Assembly: GCF_021560175.1 (NCBI RefSeq)
Contig: NZ_CP091110.1
Span: 4,900,501-4,964,500 of the forward strand
Reading direction: 5' to 3'
Source: Neobacillus drentensis
GTDB taxonomy: Bacteria > Bacillota > Bacilli > Bacillales > Cytobacillaceae
DNA: 64,000 nucleotides
Shown: piece after piece, positions 26,519 through 36,496 of the stretch
Layout: the number at the start of each line of letters is the position of its first letter
Position numbering within the stretch: the first letter of the stretch is position 1
Notes under the pieces: model-generated
The model's input: only the letters and a program-made list of their open reading frames with translations
The model's database searches: none
What the model was told of the DNA's origin: nothing
Position numbers and translations under genes: made by a program

Positions 26519-26640
26519 GCGGAAGCGCCTTGTTCAGCCCCGACAAGCACAAGACGAGCCGGCCGAAAGGTTGTTCTTTAACCTTTTGGACGGATTGGCT
26601 TGTGACCTCGAGGGGCTAGGCGCTGGAGTTGGACAATTTT
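26519..26640. repeat. Intergenic hairpin repeat, family 2 copy C
   Basis: About 120 bp folding into one long imperfect stem: GCGCCTTGTTCAGCCCCGA on the left pairs with GAGGGGCTAGGCGC on the right; the tip is AAAGGTTGTTCTTTAACCTTT. Its ends (GCGGAAGCGCC and GCGCTGGAGTTGGACAATT) match, in reverse orientation, the ends of the copy at 38682-38830. Confidence 0.8.
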
Positions 26641-26676
26641 CTATGTTAAAACTTTTATTCTCTCTTACCTATTAAC

Positions 26677-26710
26677 AAAAGCACCCACATTTTTTTGCGG
26701 GTGCTTTCTT
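26677..26710. terminator. Bidirectional terminator between ytoA and asnB
   Basis: AAAGCACCC ... GGGTGCTTT with a T-rich loop. Flanking A and T runs on both sides. Confidence 0.88.
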
Positions 26711-26711
26711 A

Positions 26712-28616
26712 TTAATGCTTTACTGATTGTAACTCTTTTTGAAGGGCATAATCACGCTGAAAAGAATAGACATTTTCCACATATACTTGATGCCAAACCA
26801 TAAACATAAGCACTGTCCAGATCTTCCGGCTGTTGTCCGCTTTGCCTTGGCAATGGTCTTCCAATAAGCCTAAGACATATGATTTATTGATTAGATGGTC
26901 CGTGTTGCTTTCCCGGATAATCTTTTTAGCCCATTCATTCATTTCGTTTTTCAACCAATGACGAATAGGAACAGGGAATCCTAATTTTTTACGACTTAGA
27001 ACATGTTCAGGCACTACACCTTCAGCTGCTTTACGTAAAATATATTTGGTTGTACCATTAGCCGTCTTTAAGCTGGTTGGAATTTTCGAAGCTACCGCAA
27101 ACACTTCTTTATCTAAGAACGGTACGCGAAGCTCAAGCGAATGAGCCATTGTTACTCGATCTGCCTTTAGCAGGATATCGCCGCGCATCCAGGTATGGAT
27201 ATCAATATACTGCATCCGGTCGACTGGGTCATACCCTTTGGACTCTTGATAAAGAGGTTTAGTGACATCGAGATAGTTTAAACCTTCACGGTAAACATTT
27301 AATACATCCCGTTTTTCCACTTCGGTAAACATCTTCGCATTTCCAATGTAGCGTTCTTCCATTGGTGTGACGCCGCGCTCAATAAAGCTTTTGCCTTTCA
27401 TTCCTTCAGGCATCATCCCGGCAATACCTTTTAATAAAACTTTCCCGACTCTTGGTATTTTATTAAATACTTCTAGTGACTGTGGCTCCCGATAGATATT
27501 GTAACCGCCAAATAACTCATCGGCACCTTCACCTGAAAGAACAACCGTTACATGTTTACGAGCTTCCCTAGCGACAAAATAAAGAGGAACACAGGCTGGG
27601 TCGGCTAGCGGATCATCCATATGCCACATGATTTTAGGAATTTCATTCATATACTCTTCAGGTGTAATAATGTAACTGATATTTTCGACACCGAGCTTTT
27701 CAGCTGTTTCTTTAGCCACATCAATTTCACTGAAACCATTGTGTTCAAAACCAACAGAGAAAGTCTTAATAGCGGGATGAAATTCTTTTGCAATTGAAGC
27801 AATAATCGATGAATCAATTCCGCCTGAAAGGAACGAACCTACCGGAACGTCACTGCGCATATGCTTTTCAACTGAATCAAATAATACATCGCGAATTTCC
27901 TTAATAAAATCAGCTTCTGATTTCTGAACAGGCTGAAATTGAGCCTTCCAATACTTTTTCATTTCCATTGGAGCGCCAATTTTTTTTGTGAAGTAATGTC
28001 CTGGCTCTAACTTTTTAATTCCTTCAGATAACGTATCAGGTTCAGGAACGAATTGATAGGTCAAGTAATGCTGCAAGGCATCATAGTTGAGGACATCATT
28101 CTCTAAAGCCAGCAAAATGCTTTTTTTCTCAGATGCAAAAAAGGTTCTTTCCCCATCTTCCATATAAAAGAAAGGTTTAATTCCGAATGGGTCACGCGCA
28201 CCATAAAGGGTTTGTTCCTGCTTATCCCAGATAACGAATGCGAACATTCCGCGCAGTTTTTCAACCGCTTTTTCTTTTAAGTGGCTATAAAGAGCAATGA
28301 TTACTTCTGTATCCGAACTTGTGGCAAAAGACAGTCCTTCTGTCAATAACTCTTCACGAAGTTCAACATAGTTATAAATTTCACCATTAAAAATAATCCA
28401 ATAACGCTCGTTTTCATATGTTAGCGGCTGATGACCACTTTCGATATCAATAATACTCAAACGGCGGAAGCCAAACTGGATATGGTCATCGTAATAAAAA
28501 CCATCATCATCCGGTCCGCGATGGGTTATTAAATCGTTCATATTTTTAAATAGCTGTTTTTGTTCTTCACTATAGTTTTGTGTTTTGTCGTGTACACAAC
28601 CGATAAAACCACACAT
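26712..28616 (-). CDS. asnB: Asparagine synthase (glutamine-hydrolysing)
   Basis: 634 aa from the ATG at 28616, chosen so that the catalytic cysteine becomes residue 2 (MCGFIGC) as the Ntn-hydrolase domain requires; GGTGAGG is 6 nt upstream. The glutaminase domain (1-210) has NGEIYNYVELR and SDTEV. The synthetase domain has the PP-loop SGGIDSS near residue 260 and GADELFGGY. It converts Asp, Gln and ATP to Asn and Glu. Same place in B. subtilis (asnB between ytoA and metK). Confidence 0.96.
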   Translation of the reverse strand: MCGFIGCVHDKTQNYSEEQKQLFKNMNDLITHRGPDDDGFYYDDHIQFGFRRLSIIDIESGHQPLTYENERYWIIFNGEIYNYVELREELLTEGLSFATSSDTEVIIALYSHLKEKAVEKLRGMFAFVIWDKQEQTLYGARDPFGIKPFFYMEDGERTFFASEKKSILLALENDVLNYDALQHYLTYQFVPEPDTLSEGIKKLEPGHYFTKKIGAPMEMKKYWKAQFQPVQKSEADFIKEIRDVLFDSVEKHMRSDVPVGSFLSGGIDSSIIASIAKEFHPAIKTFSVGFEHNGFSEIDVAKETAEKLGVENISYIITPEEYMNEIPKIMWHMDDPLADPACVPLYFVAREARKHVTVVLSGEGADELFGGYNIYREPQSLEVFNKIPRVGKVLLKGIAGMMPEGMKGKSFIERGVTPMEERYIGNAKMFTEVEKRDVLNVYREGLNYLDVTKPLYQESKGYDPVDRMQYIDIHTWMRGDILLKADRVTMAHSLELRVPFLDKEVFAVASKIPTSLKTANGTTKYILRKAAEGVVPEHVLSRKKLGFPVPIRHWLKNEMNEWAKKIIRESNTDHLINKSYVLGLLEDHCQGKADNSRKIWTVLMFMVWHQVYVENVYSFQRDYALQKELQSVKH

Positions 28617-28805
28617 TATGTACCTCACCTACTCCAATTTCATATTAAACGTCTTCTAAAAAACATCTCTCTAATACTACCACTTTTTTTTCAAAATGAC
28701 ACTGTGAACTTATGGGTAAATATCATAACATCATTTTTCACTTCTTTAGACCTAGCTAAACATGTTATTCGAATAACATCACATTAACCATACATTAGAC
28801 GAAAA

Positions 28806-28840
28806 GTAAAAAAGGGAGTTACATATATCATGCAACACCC
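28806..28840 (-). terminator. Terminator of metK
   Basis: Minus strand GGGTGTTGC ... GTAACTCCC (one mismatch) followed by TTTTTTACTTTT. Confidence 0.75.
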
Positions 28841-28847
28841 TTCTAAT

Positions 28848-30047
28848 TTATAGATTTGCCTGCTGGCGTAACGCTTCTGCTTTGTCTGTGCGCTCCCACG
28901 GAAGATCAACATCCGTACGTCCAAAGTGGCCGTAAGCTGCTGTTTTCTTGTAGATTGGTCGGCGAAGGTCAAGCATTTTTATGATACCAGCTGGACGAAG
29001 ATCAAAGTTTTGTTCTACTAAGTCAACTAATTGCTCTTCATTGATTTGGCCTGTGCCAAATGTATCAATTGAGATGGAAACCGGTCTTGCGACGCCAATT
29101 GCATAGGCAAGCTGAACTTCAACCTTATCTGCTAGTCCTGCCGCCACAATATTTTTGGCCACATAGCGCGCAGCATAAGCAGCTGAACGGTCAACCTTTG
29201 TAGGATCCTTACCGGAGAATGCCCCGCCGCCATGACGAGCATAGCCACCATAGGTATCAACGATGATTTTACGGCCTGTTAAGCCTGCATCGCCCTGCGG
29301 CCCGCCGATCACGAAACGGCCTGTTGGGTTAATAAAATATTTTGTGTTCTCATCAATGAGTTCCTTAGGAACAACAGGATTGATGACATATTCTTTCACG
29401 TTTCGCTGGATTTGTTCTAATGTTATTTCTGGGTGGTGCTGTGTAGAAATGACAATCGTATCAATTCGAACTGGTTTATCATTCTCATCATATTCCACTG
29501 TGACTTGTGTTTTTCCATCGGGACGCAGGTATGGAAGAATATCCTCTTTCCGTACCTCCGTTAAACGGCGTGCAAGTTTATGTGCAAGTGAAATCGGAAG
29601 CGGCATAAGCTCTTTTGTCTCATTACAAGCAAAACCAAACATTAAACCTTGGTCTCCTGCACCGATCGCTTCTATTTGTTCATCTGACATTTGACCTTCA
29701 CGAGCTTCAAGGGCTTGGTCAACACCCATCGCAATATCAGGAGATTGTTCATCAATAGAAGTTAAGACCGCACAAGTCTCCGAGTCAAAACCATATTTTG
29801 CACGATTATAACCGATACCTTTAATCGTTTCACGGACGATCTTTGGAATATCTACATAAGTTGATGTGGTGATTTCTCCTGCTACTAATACTAATCCTGT
29901 CGTTACCGAAGTTTCAGCGGCAACACGAGCATTAGCATCCTTAGCTAGTATTGCATCTAAAATGGAATCAGAAATTTGGTCACAAATCTTGTCAGGATGA
30001 CCTTCAGTTACTGATTCAGAAGTAAACAAACGACGTTTTGTTGACAT
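28848..30047 (-). CDS. metK: S-adenosylmethionine synthetase
   Basis: 399 aa, full length. It joins ATP and methionine to SAM. Signature motifs are [19 protein letters not shown] near residue 15, [12 protein letters not shown] near 120, and [19 protein letters not shown] near 265. AGGAGG-type site before the ATG. Controlled by a SAM-I riboswitch in a 300-nt leader. Supplies SAM for SpeD, YtqA, YtqB and, through methylation, LuxS in this window. Confidence 0.98.
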   Translation of the reverse strand: MSTKRRLFTSESVTEGHPDKICDQISDSILDAILAKDANARVAAETSVTTGLVLVAGEITTSTYVDIPKIVRETIKGIGYNRAKYGFDSETCAVLTSIDEQSPDIAMGVDQALEAREGQMSDEQIEAIGAGDQGLMFGFACNETKELMPLPISLAHKLARRLTEVRKEDILPYLRPDGKTQVTVEYDENDKPVRIDTIVISTQHHPEITLEQIQRNVKEYVINPVVPKELIDENTKYFINPTGRFVIGGPQGDAGLTGRKIIVDTYGGYARHGGGAFSGKDPTKVDRSAAYAARYVAKNIVAAGLADKVEVQLAYAIGVARPVSISIDTFGTGQINEEQLVDLVEQNFDLRPAGIIKMLDLRRPIYKKTAAYGHFGRTDVDLPWERTDKAEALRQQANL

Positions 30048-30298
30048 CTGAATTCCTCCTTATTATGGAATAAAGTGAGGTTAGCTGTTTGGGTTTTATG
30101 TATACCTGCCGTTTAACCTCGATTGATACGGAACTCATTCCCTTAGTAGTATGAAATAAACATGGGATTATTATTATAGAAATGTAAAAGTGCCTTGGTG
30201 CTTGTACCCATACAAAATTTCTATGTTTAGTATACTCCCCTTGAAGTTTATACGATGGAATAAAAAGTACAATTATGTAACATAGCACGTAAATACAA

Positions 30299-30332
30299 CA
30301 AAAAACCTTTCCATCATTATGAGGAAAGGTTA
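30299..30332 (-). terminator. Expression-platform terminator of the metK SAM riboswitch
   Basis: Minus strand AACCTTTCC-TCATAATGAT-GGAAAGGTT followed by TTTTTG. It forms when SAM is bound. Confidence 0.88.
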
Positions 30333-30356
30333 ATAGCAAAAGTTTTGCGTGCCTTT

Positions 30357-30499
30357 CACTCTTATCGTTCAAGGTCAAGCCTTGCTTCAGGTTTAGCACC
30401 TTTGCCCGAAATACCAAACTCTATTGGAGTCCGCTTTTTTCGTTTGCAGGTTGCTGGGTTTCATAGGGCCTGTCCCTCCACCAGCTCGGGATAAGAGAG
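30357..30499 (-). ncRNA. SAM-I riboswitch (S-box) of metK
   Basis: Minus strand: P1 arms CTCTTATC and GATAAGAG close the aptamer. Inside are the conserved GAGCTGGTGGAGGGACAGGC, CCCTATGAAACCCAGCAACC, and GGTGCTAAACCTG blocks, the standard SAM-I core. High SAM would favour the downstream terminator and lower metK transcription. Confidence 0.97.
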
Positions 30500-30516
30500 T
30501 ATCCGTTCAAGGGTAA

Positions 30517-30546
30517 ATCATAACCTACTCCTTCAAACAATGTCAA
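30517..30546 (-). promoter_or_regulatory. metK promoter
   Basis: Minus strand TTGACA, 18 nt, TATGAT, starting transcription just upstream of the S-box. Confidence 0.65.
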
Positions 30547-30709
30547 ACAATTTATATCAAGTTTTTCCTAAAAGAGTAAATTGTAACTTTACAAAAATGA
30601 ATAGTTCCTTTTAATTGAAGCATTAAATCCTTGCTGTTGTTTCTCTATACAAATTAAATTCTTAAATATTCACATAATTTTACTCATTAGTATAGACTAT
30701 TAAAATAAA

Positions 30710-30720
30710 TGTGTTATACT
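30710..30720 (+). promoter_or_regulatory. CcpN-type operator on the pckA promoter
   Basis: TGTGTTATACT fits the published CcpN consensus TRTGHYATAYW at every position and includes the probable -10 box TATACT (30715-30720). In B. subtilis CcpN represses pckA and gapB during glycolytic growth. Confidence 0.7.
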
Positions 30721-30758
30721 ATTGAACAAATAATCCTAGTAAAGGAAGGTTTCAGTAA

Positions 30759-32345
30759 ATGAATTCTGTTCATATTCCAACTGAATTAAATCAATTGTTA
30801 CATGAAGGTCATGTCCAGGTACAGCTATCCGTCCCACAATTAGTTGAAAAGGTTTTAGGAAGAAAAGAAGGTACTCTAACCTCTACTGGCGCTGTCAGTG
30901 TTTCCACCGGCAAATATACCGGAAGATCACCACAGGACAAATACATTGTGATGGAAGAGTCTACCAAGAACAAAATAGCGTGGGGCTCAACAAATCAGCC
31001 TATTTCTGAGGAAGCTTTTACGAATCTTTACCATAAAGTGCTTGATTACTTAAGACTGCAAAATGAGATTTTTGTGTTTAAAGGTTTTGCCGGAGCGGAC
31101 AAAAAGTCCCGGCTGCCGATTCAAGTCATTAATGAATACGCCTGGCATAATCTATTTGTACAGCAATTATTTATTCGCCCAACAGAAGAAGAGCTGCTGA
31201 CACACAATGCAGGATTCACAGTCATTTCTGCTCCGAATTTTAAAGCGGACCCAGTGATCGATGGAACAAATTCTGAAACCTTTATTATCATTTCGTTTGA
31301 ACGAAGAATTGTACTAATCGGCGGCACGGAATATGCTGGCGAAATGAAAAAGTCCATTTTCTCCGTCATGAACTATTTACTGCCTGAAAATAATATTTTC
31401 TCAATGCATTGTTCAGCTAACGTTGGCAATGAGGGGGATGTGGCTCTATTCTTTGGATTATCTGGAACAGGCAAGACTACTCTTTCAGCGGATCCAAATC
31501 GCCGGCTAATTGGGGATGATGAACACGGCTGGTCATCTAACGGGGTTTTTAATATTGAAGGCGGCTGTTATGCAAAGTGCATTAATCTTTCTCGTGAAAA
31601 AGAACCGCAAATATTTGATGCGATTCGGTTTGGGACGGTTTTGGAAAACGTGGTCCTCAATAAGGAGTCAAGAATTCCAGATTATGATGATAACACCCTG
31701 ACAGAAAACACGAGGGCTGCCTATCCAATGGAGGCAATTGACAATATCATTCAGCCAAGTATTGCTGGTCACCCTAATACGATTGTCTTTTTAACGGCCG
31801 ATGCCTTTGGAGTATTGCCGCCAATCGCAAAATTAACGAAGGAACAAGCCATGTATCACTTTTTAAGTGGTTATACGTCTAAGCTTGCTGGTACGGAACG
31901 CGGAGTTACATCTCCGGAAGCGACCTTCTCGACATGCTTTGGAGCACCATTCCTTCCACTTCCAGCGACACGCTATGCGGAAATGCTTGGCGAAAAAATT
32001 CTAGAGCATAACGTAAATGTCTTTTTAGTGAATACCGGCTGGACTGGCGGAGAATATGGAGTTGGGAATAGAATGAAGCTATCCTACACCCGGGCAATGA
32101 TTCAAGCAGCTCTAGAGGGAGAATTAAACCATGTAGAGACCGTAAAAGATAACATATTCGGGCTAAATATACCAGTTCATATTGCAGGGGTTCCAGATAA
32201 GGTGCTTCAGCCGAATAAAACATGGGCAGATCCACAGGCCTATGAGAAAAAAGCAAAGGAACTAGCCGCGAAATTCCGGGAAAACTTCAAAAAGTTTAGC
32301 CATGTTCCGGCAGAAATTGAGAAAAATGGTGGACCATTACAATAG
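30759..32345 (+). CDS. pckA: Phosphoenolpyruvate carboxykinase (ATP)
   Basis: 528 aa, normal for the ATP-dependent enzyme. It converts oxaloacetate and ATP to PEP and CO2, the first step of gluconeogenesis. Motifs: [25 protein letters not shown], kinase-1 loop [11 protein letters not shown] near residue 235, metal site GDDEHGW, and [10 protein letters not shown]. Start ATG with AAAGGAAGG. A CcpN-like operator overlaps its promoter. Monocistronic with a terminator. Confidence 0.97.
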   Translation: MNSVHIPTELNQLLHEGHVQVQLSVPQLVEKVLGRKEGTLTSTGAVSVSTGKYTGRSPQDKYIVMEESTKNKIAWGSTNQPISEEAFTNLYHKVLDYLRLQNEIFVFKGFAGADKKSRLPIQVINEYAWHNLFVQQLFIRPTEEELLTHNAGFTVISAPNFKADPVIDGTNSETFIIISFERRIVLIGGTEYAGEMKKSIFSVMNYLLPENNIFSMHCSANVGNEGDVALFFGLSGTGKTTLSADPNRRLIGDDEHGWSSNGVFNIEGGCYAKCINLSREKEPQIFDAIRFGTVLENVVLNKESRIPDYDDNTLTENTRAAYPMEAIDNIIQPSIAGHPNTIVFLTADAFGVLPPIAKLTKEQAMYHFLSGYTSKLAGTERGVTSPEATFSTCFGAPFLPLPATRYAEMLGEKILEHNVNVFLVNTGWTGGEYGVGNRMKLSYTRAMIQAALEGELNHVETVKDNIFGLNIPVHIAGVPDKVLQPNKTWADPQAYEKKAKELAAKFRENFKKFSHVPAEIEKNGGPLQ

Positions 32346-32358
32346 TCTTATCACAATA

Positions 32359-32393
32359 AGGAAGCCCATATCTACTCCGATATGGGCTTTCCT
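32359..32393. terminator. Bidirectional terminator between pckA and ytmB
   Basis: AGGAAGCCCATAT ... ATATGGGCTTTCCT. Confidence 0.88.
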
Positions 32394-32412
32394 GCACTTA
32401 TTTTTAATAAGG

Positions 32413-32655
32413 TTAATTTGTAGAATTTAAGGATACTAATTGATAGGTTACGGTTGTGGTATTTCTTTGCCATTCCACTTTTTTAATTAGCCCCGTTCCA
32501 CTTGAATCACAGTCGATTGTTTTTTTGACTTCAATTGGAATTTCAATAGGGTAAAGTCTATATCCTTCTTTCACTAATTCAAAAAGGTTCTCCTCGAGCC
32601 TATGCTCCCTGCCCTTTGTTACAATCATTGTATTCATTTCAAGAGGCATACCCAT
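32413..32655 (-). CDS. ytmB: YtmB family protein (DUF2584)
   Basis: 80 aa from the ATG at 32655 (GGAGGAG 9 nt upstream); earlier and later ATGs are possible. MGMPLEMNTMIVTKGREHRLEENLF, then EGYRLYPIEIPIEVKKT, and a beta-rich C-terminus. Same length and neighbour (ytmA) as B. subtilis ytmB. Function unknown. Downstream of ytmA by 34 nt, probably one transcript. Confidence 0.75.
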   Translation of the reverse strand: MGMPLEMNTMIVTKGREHRLEENLFELVKEGYRLYPIEIPIEVKKTIDCDSSGTGLIKKVEWQRNTTTVTYQLVSLNSTN

Positions 32656-32689
32656 ACATATCCGCTCCTCCATTTATATTACCTTTATT

Positions 32690-33484
32690 TTAACATCTTT
32701 TAGCTTGATTTTTCATCCACTTTGATAAATCATGGACTACTTTTCTGTTTACTGCCGGAGGAAAGTAGTGAGTGAACTCATCAAAGTACCAGCAGTCTAC
32801 TTGCTTATCTAGTGATTTCAGCCTTCTCTCCAGCCGGTGAGCGTGCTCAACTGACACATTTTGATCCTGAACACCATGAATAATCAGGATTGGGGCTTCT
32901 ATATTTTCAAGCTCATATAGTGCTGTTCTTTCTTTATACCGTTCCGGATACTTTTCAGGAGTACCTCCAATAACTCTTTTCATCATCCTCCGTAAATCTT
33001 TTCGTTCCTTATACGTAAGCGTCATATCACTCACACCTCCCCAGGTAACGATAGAGGCTGCTTCTGGAAATTGAATACCTGTCCATAATGCCATAACACC
33101 CCCGCGTGAAAAGCCAAAGATATGAATATCCTGAACCCTTGGAAGTGATTTTAATACCTGATAGGCAGCATAGGCATCCTCTCTGTCTTCTCCTGCAAAA
33201 TCCTCATTTCCTTCTCCCCCTTGATTGCCGCGGTAAAAAGGAGCAAAAACGATAAACCCTTCTGAGGCAAACTGAGCGATCCTCGCGGGTCTGACTTTTC
33301 CAACATTTTTAATCCCTCCCCTTAGATAAAGAAAACCGTCCAGGTTTCCTTCCAGTATAGGTATAGCAAGCATCCCCTTCACTTTTAAACCATTTGAGAG
33401 ATACGTAATCATTTTTAATTCAACTTTGGGATTTGGAGAGGGAAAACGAATCACTTCTAAAATCCTGCCATTATTTTTGTCCAT
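32690..33484 (-). CDS. ytmA: Alpha/beta hydrolase, prolyl oligopeptidase-like (YtmA)
   Basis: 264 aa. Alpha/beta hydrolase of the S9 peptidase-like type without a propeller domain. Nucleophile Ser in FGFSRGGVMALW, acid in IIHGVQDQNVSVEHA, catalytic His in DEFTHYFPP. Likely a peptidase or esterase in the cytoplasm; substrate unknown. Leads the ytmA-ytmB pair. Just upstream lies a 240-bp intergenic repeat. Confidence 0.82.
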   Translation of the reverse strand: MDKNNGRILEVIRFPSPNPKVELKMITYLSNGLKVKGMLAIPILEGNLDGFLYLRGGIKNVGKVRPARIAQFASEGFIVFAPFYRGNQGGEGNEDFAGEDREDAYAAYQVLKSLPRVQDIHIFGFSRGGVMALWTGIQFPEAASIVTWGGVSDMTLTYKERKDLRRMMKRVIGGTPEKYPERYKERTALYELENIEAPILIIHGVQDQNVSVEHAHRLERRLKSLDKQVDCWYFDEFTHYFPPAVNRKVVHDLSKWMKNQAKRC

Positions 33485-33510
33485 CTGTCGTCCATCCTTA
33501 TATATTTGGT

Positions 33511-33751
33511 TGTGTTAAAAGTTATAGTTGAATTTTATCACGTTGATTGGAGCGGAAGGCGGCGAAGACTCCTCGAAAATGCTATCGCATTTCCTTCGTG
33601 CGTGGGCGGATTCGAGGATGCAAATTCAAAGTCCTGCGGGAGTACGGGGCTGGGGAGACCCCACAGGCGCTTAAGCGCCGAGGAGGCTCCCCGGCACGCC
33701 CGCGGAAAGCGAAGCCGCCTAGAGCGGAAATCAACAATCAAGATTAACACA
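33511..33751. repeat. Intergenic repeat, family 1 copy A (241 bp)
   Basis: Almost identical to copy B at 40932-41171, with a handful of substitutions. The ends are inverted (TGTGTTAA ... TTAACACA and GTTGATT ... AATCAAC), and GGAGCGGA sits near the left end in direct orientation with (A/G)GAGCGGA near the right end. Inside is a GC-rich hairpin core (GGGGAGACCCC, AGGCGCTTAAGCGCC). GC content is far above the surroundings. No transposase or conserved frame. Confidence 0.88.
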
Positions 33752-33865
33752 CCCATATTTTTAAAAATTTATTGTCACTGGGCATTCACACATTTTTTCG
33801 CCCTACATACGATATCTTAGGCAATTAGCCCAGATTTATGAAAAGGGTATTAAAGGAGGTTCAAT

Positions 33866-34882
33866 ATGAAAAAGTGGATGAAAATAAGTTTCTCCCTACT
33901 TCTCATTAGTGTACTTATGATTTCATTGGCGGCTTGTAACAGTGATTCAGGGACCAAAACAAAGAAATTAGAAAAGGTTCGGATTGCCGAAGTGACACGG
34001 TCCATTTTCTATGCCCCGCAATATGTTGCACTTGCCAAAGGTTTCTTCAAGGACGAGGGATTAGATGTTACCCTTACAACTACTCCTGGAGGCGATAAGA
34101 CCATGACCACCTTGCTTTCTGGAGGGGCGGACATTGCACTTGTCGGTTCAGAAACATCTATTTATGTTTACGCCCAGGGCTCCAATGATCCGGTGATTAA
34201 TTTCGCTCAGCTTACGCAAACAGATGGTACGTTCCTTGTAGCAAGAAATAAAATAGACAATTTTTCATGGGATATGTTAAAAGGGAAAACATTCCTCGGT
34301 CAGCGGAAAGGCGGTATGCCGCAAATGGTGGGAGAATTCGTTTTAAAAAACCATGGAATCGATCCCCATAAAGACCTAAACCTCATTCAGAATGTTGATT
34401 ATGCAAATATAGCCAATGCCTTTGCGTCTGGAACAGGCGAATATGTGCAGCTGTTTGAACCGACAGCAAGTATCTTTGAAAAACAAGGTAAAGGCTACAT
34501 CGTTGCTTCCTTTGGTAAGGAATCCGGTCATGTCCCTTATACCACTTTTATGGCCAAACAAAGCTATTTAAAAGAAAATAGTGACACAGTGGATAAATTC
34601 ACCAGAGCAATCTATAAGGCACAGCAGTGGGTGCAAACTCATACTGCTGAGGAAATCGCCAAAACGGTTACGGCCTATTTTCCAGATACAGATTTAGATA
34701 TCATGACAACGGTTGTAGAGCGTTATAAAAGCCAAGGATCTTTTGCAACAGACCCGATACTCGACGAAGAAGAATGGAACAATCTCCAAACTATTATGAA
34801 GGAAGCTGGAGAGCTTCCAAAAGAAGTGAACCATAAAACACTTGTTAACACGGAGTTCGCTGAAAAAGTCATTAAAAAATAA
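33866..34882 (+). CDS. ytlA: ABC transporter substrate-binding lipoprotein (NMT1/SsuA-like)
   Basis: 338 aa. Lipoprotein signal with lipobox SLAAC (Cys24). The NMT1/THI5-like domain follows: VRIAEVTRSIFYAPQYVALAKGFFKDEGLDV, then TTLLSGGADIALVGSETSIY and GQRKGGMPQMV. Such proteins capture sulfonates, taurine, nitrate, or pyrimidine precursors of thiamine outside the membrane. No TPP riboswitch or CymR-type signal was noticed upstream, so the ligand is open. First gene of a three-gene uptake operon like B. subtilis ytlA-C-D. Confidence 0.85.
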   Translation: MKKWMKISFSLLLISVLMISLAACNSDSGTKTKKLEKVRIAEVTRSIFYAPQYVALAKGFFKDEGLDVTLTTTPGGDKTMTTLLSGGADIALVGSETSIYVYAQGSNDPVINFAQLTQTDGTFLVARNKIDNFSWDMLKGKTFLGQRKGGMPQMVGEFVLKNHGIDPHKDLNLIQNVDYANIANAFASGTGEYVQLFEPTASIFEKQGKGYIVASFGKESGHVPYTTFMAKQSYLKENSDTVDKFTRAIYKAQQWVQTHTAEEIAKTVTAYFPDTDLDIMTTVVERYKSQGSFATDPILDEEEWNNLQTIMKEAGELPKEVNHKTLVNTEFAEKVIKK

Positions 34883-34904
34883 AAGGAAAGGGTGGCCGTT
34901 CTTT

Positions 34905-35681
34905 ATGAGCTTTTTACAAATTCAGCAGATTCATCATACTTATTTAACAAAAGCCTCTGCCACCACGGCCCTCTCCAATGTTTCACTAACGGTTGAGGAG
35001 GGAGAGTTTGTCTCCTTCCTTGGCCCTAGTGGCTGTGGTAAGACTACTCTGCTCTCGATCATTTCCAGCTTACTAAAACCAACCCATGGGACTGTCCTGT
35101 TAGAAAACAAGCCTGTTTCTACCTCTAAAAATAAGATTGGCTACATGCTGCAGCAGGATTATTTGTTTCCTTGGAAAACAATTGAAGAAAATATATTATT
35201 AGGCCTTAAATTATCAAACCGGCTAAATGAAAAAACAAAGTCCGAAGCACTAAGCTTATTAAGCCAAATCGGCTTAAAGGGTGTAGAAAAACAACTGCCT
35301 AAGCAATTATCAGGCGGAATGAGACAAAGGGCGGCCCTGGTACGAACACTTGCAACAGAGCCAAAGCTTCTAATGCTTGACGAGCCATTTTCTGCTCTCG
35401 ATTATCAGACCAAGCTAAAGCTTGAGGATTTAGTTTCCCGTACCTTGGATGAGTTCGGAAAAACAGCTATCCTTGTAACACACGATATTGGAGAAGCCAT
35501 TGCGATGAGCGACCGGATCTTTTTATTCTCAGCAAAGCCTGGGAAAATCCACAAAACCTTTGAAATGCCGGCAGATCTAAAGAGGCTTTCTCCCTTTGAA
35601 GCAAGAAATCACGAGGCATTTCAAGTAATTTTCCAATCGATATGGAAGGAGCTGGAGTCTCTTGAGCCAAGAAAAGTATAA
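34905..35681 (+). CDS. ytlC: ABC transporter ATP-binding protein (YtlC-like)
   Basis: 258 aa from the ATG at 34905; the longer frame overlaps the previous gene. Walker [11 protein letters not shown]-loop [10 protein letters not shown], signature [15 protein letters not shown], Walker [13 protein letters not shown], and switch His in VTHDIGEA. It belongs to the nitrate/sulfonate/taurine importer group (SsuB/TauB). It energises uptake with the membrane protein encoded next; their ends overlap by 20 bp. Confidence 0.9.
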   Translation: MSFLQIQQIHHTYLTKASATTALSNVSLTVEEGEFVSFLGPSGCGKTTLLSIISSLLKPTHGTVLLENKPVSTSKNKIGYMLQQDYLFPWKTIEENILLGLKLSNRLNEKTKSEALSLLSQIGLKGVEKQLPKQLSGGMRQRAALVRTLATEPKLLMLDEPFSALDYQTKLKLEDLVSRTLDEFGKTAILVTHDIGEAIAMSDRIFLFSAKPGKIHKTFEMPADLKRLSPFEARNHEAFQVIFQSIWKELESLEPRKV

Positions 35682-36468
35682 TGTTGAACTCCTTCATAAA
35701 ACATATCTTAGATCCTTAAAAATTGAAAAAAGATGGGTTCGTTTTTATCAATTGATTATTTTCCTGCTCTTATTTTTGAGTTGGGAATTTTTAAGCCGGA
35801 TGCAGTGGATTGATCCGCTCCTCTTCAGCTCTCCATCTAAAATATGGACTTTAGGTGTAGAGAAAATTCATGATGGCTCATTAATGACGAATTTAGGTGC
35901 CACTTTAATGGAAACGATCATTGGCTTTCTTGTCAGCACCCTGCTCGGTGTTATCATAGCAGCCGTACTCTGGTGGTCTCCCATGATTTCCAAAATACTT
36001 GACCCTTATCTCGTCATTTTTAATGCGATGCCCAAAGTTGCCTTAGGACCGGTCATCATTGTTGCCCTTAGTCCTGGATACACCTCGATTATCGCAAATG
36101 GTGTCATCATTTCGGTTATCATTACGGCGCTTGTTGTGTACACATCCTTTAAAGAAGTCGACCACAACTATCTAAAGGTTCTTCAAACTTTTGGTGCTAC
36201 CCGCGTTCAATGTTTTAAAGAAGCGATCTTGCCAGCCAGCTTTCCTGCGATTATTTCAACCTTAAAGGTTAATGTAGGGCTTTCATGGGTTGGGGTAATT
36301 GTGGGCGAATTTCTTGTCTCCACCAAAGGACTTGGATATTTAATTATTTATGGATTCCAGGTATTTAATTTTACTCTAGTATTCTTATCTCTATTGATTA
36401 TCGCCGTATTTGCCACCATTATGTATCAGCTCGTCGATTTATTAGAAAAACGATTAATTAAAGAATAG
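35662..36468 (+). CDS. ytlD: ABC transporter permease (YtlD-like)
   Basis: 268 aa from a TTG at 35662 with GGAGCTGGAG upstream, inside the end of the ATPase gene. Six membrane helices and the EAA coupling loop ([27 protein letters not shown]) of BPD_transp_1 permeases of the SsuC/TauC group. It forms the membrane channel of the importer. It ends at a convergent terminator with ytkD. Confidence 0.88.
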   Translation: MSQEKYNVELLHKTYLRSLKIEKRWVRFYQLIIFLLLFLSWEFLSRMQWIDPLLFSSPSKIWTLGVEKIHDGSLMTNLGATLMETIIGFLVSTLLGVIIAAVLWWSPMISKILDPYLVIFNAMPKVALGPVIIVALSPGYTSIIANGVIISVIITALVVYTSFKEVDHNYLKVLQTFGATRVQCFKEAILPASFPAIISTLKVNVGLSWVGVIVGEFLVSTKGLGYLIIYGFQVFNFTLVFLSLLIIAVFATIMYQLVDLLEKRLIKE

Positions 36469-36496
36469 CAGGGGCAAAAACCTACTGCTATTTCCT
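36466..36496. terminator. Convergent hairpin between the ABC permease and ytkD
   Basis: AATAGCAG ... CTGCTATT; reaches into the end of ytkD, T-rich on the plus strand (TTTCCTTCTCTTTTT). Confidence 0.7.

Noticed and set aside
30016..30417. 133-aa frame in the metK leader
   Set aside because: It overlaps the SAM riboswitch, its terminator and the start of metK; RNA structure explains the sequence.
33506..33820. ORFs on both strands over the 240-bp repeats (also 40933-41235)
   Set aside because: They arise from the GC-rich palindromic repeat, change frame between the two copies and have no ribosome site.
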